From positions 1,358,645,834 through 1,358,709,833 of the forward strand of contig CM066033.1 in the NCBI GenBank assembly GCA_033557465.1: 64,000 nt of DNA, given 5' to 3'. Under the pieces are notes generated by a model. It worked only from the letters and a program-made list of their open reading frames with translations, did no database searches and was not told the origin of the DNA. The position numbers and the translations under genes were made by a program. Origin of the DNA: Ichthyophis bannanicus (taxonomy: Eukaryota; Chordata; Amphibia; Gymnophiona; Ichthyophiidae). How positions within the stretch are numbered: the stretch's first letter is position 1; every line of letters starts with the position of its first letter. Below, in pieces: positions 58,007 to 64,000 of this stretch.

Positions 58007-59100
58007 CAATTGCTACGGTTGAGACTTCCTACAGCATATTTAACCCATTCCACCCAGGTGTTCACATCCTCATAACCCGTTTCCACCTCTAAAGTGTCCC
58101 TCAGATCTTTAATCTCCACTATTTTTGACTGCGTTAGGGTCCTTATTAGGTTCAAAAGATATGCTGGGGAATGGTGTGGAGACTTGAGTCTGATTCTTGG
58201 GGGTTATTCTTATCCTCAATCTTCCTAGGGGATCTTGCTCACTAACGTCTATTCCTAGTGTATAGGTCCCATCCAGTAAATCATCCCTTCCAGAGAGGAT
58301 GACCACGATGGGGTGGCAACTTCCTGGGTTACATTGCTAAATGCTGTGTTTCTTTATCATTGTTATTTTTCTTTTGAACTGGGTGCCTCTTCCCCTCTGG
58401 GGAGACCCAGCCTCCATCTTCAGTGGTCCATCAAACTTGTGACCACCTGTAACAGGGTATCCCATACACAAGTGTCTAGGCAGTCTCTGGACACATATGC
58501 AATTGCAATTTGTGCCTTCGAGTCAGTCCTGACTCCTGGCGACCCAGAGGCTCCTGGGTTTTCTTGGCAATGTCACCGGAAGTAGATTGCCAGGCCTTTC
58601 TTCCGAGGCAATGGAGGGTTAAGTGACTTGCCCAAGGCCACAAGGAGTGCTAGTGGGAATCGAACCCTGGTTGCTTGGTTACCAAGCCAGTGTTCTAACC
58701 ATTAGGGAGTATCCTCCATCACAATTTATCACTTGGCAGGCATCAAATTCTAGGCTCACTTGTCCCTCTCCCTCTGGTACAGTTACAGTAAATATGTTAG
58801 AGTACACCCTTCCCCATCGTGTCTGTGTTTGTATTTGTTCATCTGTCTATCCCTTTCCCCATCCTACATCCCATGTCATTCCCCTTAACAGAGAAAGTGA
58901 TCCCCCCATCATAGCAACATCATCCACTTTTCTTTGTCCATGTTATAATTTGTATTAGTCCTTGTTAACAAACTCCTATCCTGTTCTTCTGTGTTTCCTT
59001 GGTATTTTCAGGCAGAGAGGGTCAATAGTTCCTTGGACCTTCCACTGTGCGTCTGAAGGAGCTTCAACCGGGCCTTTAATCGTCCAACCTTTTTCCACAG
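58007..59100 (-). pseudogene. Endogenous retrovirus env, N-terminal surface part, broken
   Basis: The frame up to 58155 has WVEWVKYAVGSLNRSNCY just before the insertion point. Further upstream the minus strand gives VPEGEGQVSLEFDACQV (about 58740-58790). Stops and frame changes are frequent, and a SINE sits at about 58500-58715. No intact signal peptide is seen. Confidence 0.75.
58500..58715 (-). mobile_element. tRNA-derived SINE with an RTE-type 3' tail
   Basis: On the minus strand the head has CCCTAATGGTTAGAACACTG and a B box GGTTCGATTCC, followed by the MIR-like core. The 3' end GGTCGCCAGGAGTCAGGACT GACTCGAAGGCAC matches the RTE 3' end near 38950-38983 at about 27 of 34 positions. It would therefore be mobilised by RTE machinery. 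It lies within env. Confidence 0.8.
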
Positions 59101-59131
59101 TTCTTACAGCAGTCTCAGTACACAGTAAGAC

Positions 59132-59902
59132 CTAGAATGGGCCTTCCCAGTCTGGCTGCAATTTAGACTCCTTCCAGGATTTTATCACAACCCACTGTCC
59201 TGGTTTGAGACCGTGAACTGCAAACTCCAATGGGGGTGTTTGTGCCAACAATCCTTTATTCCTGAGAACAGATAAAAAAGAAGACAGCCCAAGTATATAT
59301 TCTTTAACAAAGTTATCTTTAGTTTCAAACTGGGAAGGTTCCTTTAATTGTCCCATATAGGGTAATCCAAATAACATTTCGTAGGGAGACAATCCTAAAT
59401 CTTTCCGAGGGGCTGCTCAGATTCTTAACAATGCTAAGGGCAAACACTTAGTCCAAGGTAATTTTGTTTCTAACATCAATTTGGCTAACTGCATGCGTTC
59501 CACTCTCCCTGAGGAGGGTGGATGCCATAGAGTATGGAAATCCCAGGATACTCCCAGAGTTTCCATTATGTTTTGCAATACCTTGGCTGTGAAATAACTT
59601 CCCTGGTCCGAGTCAATGTGACCTATCGTCCCATATCTTGGAATGATTTGTTCCAAAACTATTCTTGCTACTCCTATTGCTGTGGCAGCTACCATGGGAT
59701 ATGCCTCCATCCATCCCGTCAAATGCTCCACTATTACCAAAAGGTACTTCACCCGCCCAACCAGTGGCAACTCAGTAAAATCAATCTGTATATTTTGGAA
59801 TGGATGAAGACCAGGGTCTCTGCCTCTCTGTGATTGTTTGCTTATTTTCTTACAGGTTATACACCTCTCACACACTTGCTTGGCGACTGTGTATATTCTC
59901 AT
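59132..59902 (-). pseudogene. Endogenous retrovirus integrase
   Basis: The remnant of the pol integrase. The frame 59417-59902 has the end of the zinc-binding domain (CITCKK) and the catalytic core: Asp in IQIDFTELP, Asp in IDSDQGSYFTA and Glu in SSGRVERMQLAKLM, so the D,D,E triad is still readable. A stop and frame change near 59400 separate it from the C-terminal part (59132-59392), which has YEMLFGLPYMG, GLKPGQWVVIKSW and WEGPF. The family is gamma/epsilon-like. Confidence 0.88.
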
Positions 59903-59924
59903 ACACCCCCCAATGACTCTCTTA

Positions 59925-60135
59925 TTTATTTATTTAACAGGTTTTATATACCTCTTTATCATTTCAATCAAAGTGGTTTACATTGAAACTTAAACTTGGT
60001 AATGTACATTAAAATGGACATTGATAACTTGTATTTTTCTGAGGCAATGGAGGGTTAAGTGACTTGCCCAAGGCCACAAGGGGTGCTAGTAGGAATTGAA
60101 CCCTGGTCCCCGGTCATTAGGCTACTCCTCCACTC
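59925..60135 (-). mobile_element. tRNA-derived SINE with L2-like tail, second copy
   Basis: The tail (TTATTTATTTATTTAACAGG and AATCAAAGTGGTTTACATTG in complement) and head (complement of GGAATTGAACCCTGG) match the layout of 26503-26793. It lies within retroviral pol. Confidence 0.8.
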
Positions 60136-60149
60136 TTGATGTAGAATGG

Positions 60150-60268
60150 CCATAATTTCTCTCATTATTTGTTTATCATCTGCCTGCCATCGGGTAAAAC
60201 CCATTTCCCCCCTTTCAGTTTCTACTGCCCCTATATCTTCGAGTTTTCAATTTTCCCTTTCAGTAAAT
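60150..60268 (-). pseudogene. Retroviral pol, RNase H-integrase linker
   Basis: The minus strand reads MGFTRWQADDKQIMREIMAI in one frame, just upstream of the integrase piece. It is not distinctive alone. Its assignment rests on position between the RNase H and integrase parts. Confidence 0.45.
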
Positions 60269-60690
60269 AAGAACATAAGAACATATGATATGCCATACTG
60301 GGTCAGACCGAGGTCCATCAAGCCCAGTATCTTGTTTTCAACAGTGACCAATCTACAGTAGGTCATAAGTACCTAGCAGTTTCCCAAAAGACACAGGTTC
60401 CTCAATGCTTGTATTAGGTCAAGCAGTGATATCCTGGGTCCCTTTTAATAATGGTTTATGGATCTTTAACTTGTCCAAACCCCGTTTTTTAAGCCCAGCT
60501 GCACTAACAGCTTTTACTACATCATCCGGTAACAAATTCCAGAGTTTGATTACACGTTGAGTGAGAAAAAAATATTTATTTTCTCTTATTAGTCTTAAAT
60601 AGGTTACCCTGTAACTTAATTGCATGTCCCCTAGTCTTTTTATATTCTGATGACGTAAACAATCGATCTACGTTTACCCGTTCCACTTCA
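60269..60690 (-). mobile_element. CR1 LINE 3' fragment inside the retrovirus
   Basis: Complement of the CR1 3' region from AAGAACATAAGAACATATGA to GATCTACGTTTACCCGTTCC. The minus frame 60419-60625 includes FFLTQRVIKLWNLLPDDVV. The next CR1 bases appear only at about 62975, so one CR1 has been split. Confidence 0.88.
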
Positions 60691-60735
60691 AAGGAAGGCA
60701 GCTGGGTTTAAACACTGATCTGTGGTCAACACTAG

Positions 60736-60863
60736 GAGGCTTGTTTACAAAGCCGCGGTAGTGGTTCGCGATCGCGATCGCAGCCGCGGCCCCATTGAAA
60801 TCAATGGGGCCGCGGCTCCGATTACGATCGCAAACCGCTACCGCGGCTTTGTAAACAAGCCCC
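60736..60863. mobile_element. GC-rich palindromic element, copy 2
   Basis: Same family as 6468-6601: GAGGCTTGTTTACAAAGCC at the left, centre CCATTGAAATCAATGG, right end CAAGCCCC. Arm for arm it reads as the reverse complement of copy 1. CTAG flanks both ends. It lies in retroviral pol sequence. Confidence 0.85.
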
Positions 60864-60866
60864 TAG

Positions 60867-61856
60867 GTCTTCTTTTTCCATTAATATTGCTTCATATTTC
60901 AGGATTTGTGAATCAGTGAGCCACCTCCTAGCCCTCTGGGTTAAGATGGTTCTCATTTATGTGGGCTACTTACTACCAGGGCCCCTCCGAATGTCAATTT
61001 CCTATTCTCATCTACCAATAGGGGCTGTTGCTGCTACTGCTTGAACACATTCTGGCCATCCCCTAAACACTGAATCTAAGATTTTAGATAAATATGCTAC
61101 TGGTTGTCTCTTCCCTGCCCATTTTTGAGTGAGGACCCCTAAGGCTACTCCCCCATTTAGAGTAACAAACAAATGCAAGGGTTTGTCCAGTGAGGGTAAG
61201 GCCAGAACCGGGGATTCTACCAAGCTCCGTTTTAAATCCTTAACCAACTCTATCTGTTCTTCTTTCCAAATTATAATGCTAGGTTGCTCTTCTAACAGTT
61301 TTGAATATAATCCCTTAGTCTTTTGGGCATATGAGTCTATCCATAATCTACAATACCCTGTTAGTCCTAGGAACTTCCTTAGTTCCCTCTTTGTCTTAGG
61401 TAGGGTTAAATCTGTAATCCCTTTTATTCGTTCTGGACCTATTCTCCTTTTTCCTTCACTAATTAAATGTCCAAGGTATTTTACTTCATTCTCTAATTTA
61501 GTTTTGGAAACCCAGAACCCTCATCTTCCCAGAAACTCTAATAGAGCTTTGATGGCTTAAGAAACTTACTTGGGTCTTCTTTTTCCCTGATTGCAAAAGA
61601 GTTATGCTGGATGGTGAAAAATGTTTTCTAACACCTGTTCCAGCACTTGTCCGAACAAGTTAGGTGATTCCGTAAACCCTTGGGGTAACACTGTACACCG
61701 GAACTGTTGTTTCTGACCAGTATTGGGGTCTTCCCATTCAAAAGCAAACATGTCCCTACTACTTGGGTCCAAGGGACAGGACCAAAATGCATCCTTCAAA
61801 TCTATAACACTAAACCATTTATGCTCATGGGGTATTTTACTCAGTATTGTGTAGGG
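60867..61856 (-). pseudogene. Retroviral reverse transcriptase, second half
   Basis: The frame 61602-61799 has MKDAFWSCPLDPSSRDMFAF and TVLPQGFTESPNLF, the central RT block. Farther down, 61008-61247 gives VKDLKRSLVESPVLALPSLD and KRQPVAYLSKILDSV, the connection domain. The YxDD catalytic box is not visible between them, so a piece appears lost. Many stops lie between the frames. Confidence 0.85.
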
Positions 61857-62356
61857 CAGGGGTCACCAACATGCGGCCCGCGAGGTCCCTTCGTGCGGCC
61901 CGCGAGGCTCTACCCCGGTGCAGCCCGCCAAGGATGCTGCTCAAAGTACCGGCAAACTCACCGACTCCTTCTTCTGCAGCCGCGGCTCCCTGCCTCTTAG
62001 GGAACCGCAGCTGTGCTTGTAAAATCATCGCGGAGCCCTTCCTGTCTTGACGGGCTCCGTGCAGCATTGTCCCGCCTCCAAAGGAAGTGGTAAACAACTT
62101 CCTTTAGAGGCGGGACAATGCTGCACGGAGCCCGTCAAGACAGGAAGGCCTCCGCGATGATTTTACAAGCACAGCCGCGGTTCCCTAAGAGGCAGGGAGC
62201 CGCGGCTGCAGAAGAAGGGAGGGAGCTGACATGGAATAATTTTCAGGTATGAGCATTGTTTTTTTTCGCGGGGGCGGGGAGAAGGGGGGTGCGGCCCGCG
62301 AGTCTACCGGTAGTCGGCTGTGCGGCCCGCGGCCCTCTGGAGGTTGGTGACCCCTG
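61857..62356. mobile_element. hAT-type MITE, 500 bp, exact 8-bp duplication
   Basis: Ends CAGGGGTCACCAACATGCGG and the complement of GAGGTTGGTGACCCCTG. GTGTAGGG flanks both sides exactly (61849-61856, 62357-62364), the diagnostic hAT duplication. The interior is a large inverted repeat (about 61968-62090 against 62098-62218) rich in CCGCGG. It interrupts retroviral RT, so it is younger. Confidence 0.93.
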
Positions 62357-62730
62357 GTGTAGGGGTTTGGTACCACTGGGTGCCTTATCCGTACTATTTG
62401 GTTCAGTCTCCTCAAATCCTGTACTAACCTATATGATCCATCTGGTTTTCTTACTAGCAAGACGGGAGTATTAAAGGGGGACATGCATGGTTCTAATAGT
62501 GCATCTTTTAACAAACTTCTTATAACAGGCTGGAGGCCCTTACGACTTTCCAACGAAATGGGATATTGTTTTTGGCACACTACTTTGCCTTCCTTGTTCA
62601 GTTCAACTTTCAATGGCGGGATGTTCAGTCCTCCCCTATTTCCTTCCCTTGCCCAGACTATAGGGTCTATCTGACTCTCTTCTTCTTCAGTGAGGACAGC
62701 CATTTCTACAATGATTTGGCTGTCTTTCAC
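62357..62730 (-). pseudogene. Retroviral reverse transcriptase, first part
   Basis: The frame below 62730 includes GLNIPPLKVELNKEGKVVCQ, LLKDALLEPCMSPFNTPVLL and VRKPDGSYRLVQDLRRLN, the start of gamma-type RT. It is then cut by the hAT MITE and resumes below 61849. Confidence 0.88.
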
Positions 62731-62975
62731 CTTTATTTCTAAGTTTAACTGTGTGTTGTATATCCCTTCCTAATAGATTACTCCCTGCTTCTGGGATATA
62801 CAACTGTCCCTCTATCTCCTCATGGTCCATTTTTAACAGAGTGGGCTCAAATATTGAGACAAAAAAAACCTCTCCTTTTACTCCTGAGACTGTAAGCTTC
62901 TGATTTGTTAATCTCATTCCCTCTGGTATATAATTTAAGGATGTCCGGGCAGCTCCTGTGTCTACTAAAAATACT
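62687..62975 (-). pseudogene. Retroviral protease
   Basis: The remnant of the aspartic protease that processed the polyproteins. The active-site motif [12 protein letters not shown] and the C-terminal [12 protein letters not shown] are both visible. It overlaps the RT start by frame. Its upstream edge meets a CR1 fragment at about 62975, so gag is not seen. Confidence 0.85.
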
Positions 62976-63130
62976 ACTTCTATCATATCTCCCCTCAGCC
63001 GTCTCTTTTCCAGGTTGAAGAGCCCTAACCTTTTTAGCTTCTCTTCATAGGAGTATTCTTCTATCCCCTTTACTATTTTGGTGGCTCTTCTCTTTACCTT
63101 TTCTAATAATGCTATATCCTTTTTAAGATA
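62976..63130 (-). mobile_element. CR1 LINE fragment (second half of a split CR1)
   Basis: CTTCTATCATATCTCCCCTC through GGTGGCTCTTCTC to CTATATCCTTTTTAAGATA match CR1 at about 39198-39350. It continues the sequence of the fragment ending at 60690, with about 20 bases missing. Confidence 0.85.
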
Positions 63131-63480
63131 AGAGGATTTGCTGCCTGACTCCCTATTTCTGGTGTTAAATTGTATATAGGGGTTAAGTCTTCCCCTAAGG
63201 CAGCTCCCTTAGCAGTCTCATCTGCTAATCTATTTTTATCTGGCTTCAAAAGAATTCCCTGCTTAATGACCACTTTCATGCATCACTGCTATATTTTTTT
63301 GGCAGGAGCTGACACTTGCTGACTTAATCTTTTTCACTGTTTACATATAAGTTAAGAATTTGACATAACCACCCACTGGTCTGTTCCAAATTTCAGCTTG
63401 AAAACTGCAGCTAGCTCTATGCTTTCCCTTTTGTCCATGTAAACCAGCAAATTCTTAAAACACTTCTTTACTTTATCCCT
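63131..63480 (-). pseudogene. Retroviral RNase H fragment, out of order
   Basis: The minus strand near 63180-63330 reads [18 protein letters not shown] and, in a neighbouring frame, GNSFEA, the end of retroviral RNase H. In a normal provirus it should follow RT at about 60.8 kb. Here it lies upstream of the protease, next to the CR1 piece. Confidence 0.7.
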
Positions 63481-64000
63481 AAAAAGGTTACCCTGTAGCT
63501 TTATTACATGCTACTAATACCAACATCCTCCCTAATTGACTGTCTGGAGGAATGTCCCTCGGAGCCCTTATCCCTGACTCCATGCTTACTCGAGTTTCCT
63601 TTGGAATTCCTGACACTCATCGAGACCTGTTTCACCAATGTGCTTTTCACTTCATCTCTCCCCAGCCGCACTCCTCACAGATGTGTCGGAACCGCGGATT
63701 GAGACTCCGCACTCACTTCGTGTCTAGGACACATCTCATACACACAACAGTCTGTCTCGATACTCAACCACCAAGGCAATACTTTACAGTCTTGTTTCTT
63801 ACCTTGATCTGTGCACAGAATTACTTGGTTGATGCGTTTGTCTCTGTCTAATACCTAGTCTGCTTCACTGAGTCTGTATTGATTTTTCCTTCATGGTCTC
63901 GGGATTCTGCTGTCAGTACACTGTTGGAGCCCCCCCCTCGTCGCTGATACATAAGGCCGTTGAACTCAATGGGACGCGTATCCCCATCCTCAGCGGCGGT
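63481..64000. other. Unassigned sequence at the window end
   Basis: A 30-bp CR1-like scrap (AGGTTACCCTGTAGCTTTAT) is at about 63486. The rest shows no motif I recognise. It could be further retroviral or LTR sequence. Confidence 0.35.

Noticed and set aside
58650..58712. tRNA gene
   Set aside because: The A and B boxes are present, but this is a SINE head: no cloverleaf closes and related copies occur elsewhere.

Overview
The window looks like vertebrate nuclear DNA, most likely an amphibian. A caecilian is my best guess, but that is inference. It carries spliced genes with GT-AG introns. Its repeats combine CR1, L2-like and BovB-type RTE LINEs, a DIRS element, a Penelope-like element, a class I endogenous retrovirus and many palindromic hAT-, Harbinger- and mariner-type MITEs. 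Nothing prokaryotic is present.

The only host protein gene I can support is PRDM13, on the minus strand from 10477 down past position 1. Four coding exons are visible: 10337-10477, 7846-7977, 7622-7742 and <1-1238. They join in frame with clean splice sites and give 544 residues: a PR/SET domain, one zinc finger, a linker, then three C-terminal zinc fingers. The last residues lie outside the window. Introns 1 and 3 hold non-coding DNA and MITEs, including a 64-bp-arm hairpin and a nested pair of MITEs. The PRDM13 upstream interval (10.5 to about 17.8 kb) is largely free of recognisable repeats and is the natural place for its regulatory elements. In human the matching PRDM13-CCNC interval is where North Carolina macular dystrophy changes map.

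From 17.8 kb rightward the window is a stack of transposable elements. A nearly complete DIRS element (17790-23967, minus) has inverted terminal repeats and an internal complementary region, with gag, RT/RNase H/methyltransferase-like and tyrosine recombinase frames. LINE pieces fill 24.4-29.5 kb. A BovB-type RTE (35675-38995, plus) sits inside a CR1 LINE (minus) with a 13-bp target-site duplication, and a second RTE copy lies at 44.85-45.14 kb inside an L2-like LINE. A Penelope-like element (about 48949-52029) is bounded by 465-bp inverted repeats that carry hammerhead-ribozyme-like motifs.

From 52.97 kb to at least 63.5 kb lies a decayed minus-strand class I retrovirus: a 3' LTR with five 92-bp repeats, env, integrase, RT, protease and RNase H. 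It has been split by many later insertions. The most unusual is a 3102-bp insertion (54901-58002) with TGTGG...CCACA ends and a 4-bp ATAG duplication. It has no second LTR and contains a long open frame of unknown function. The pol order is also scrambled around a split CR1.
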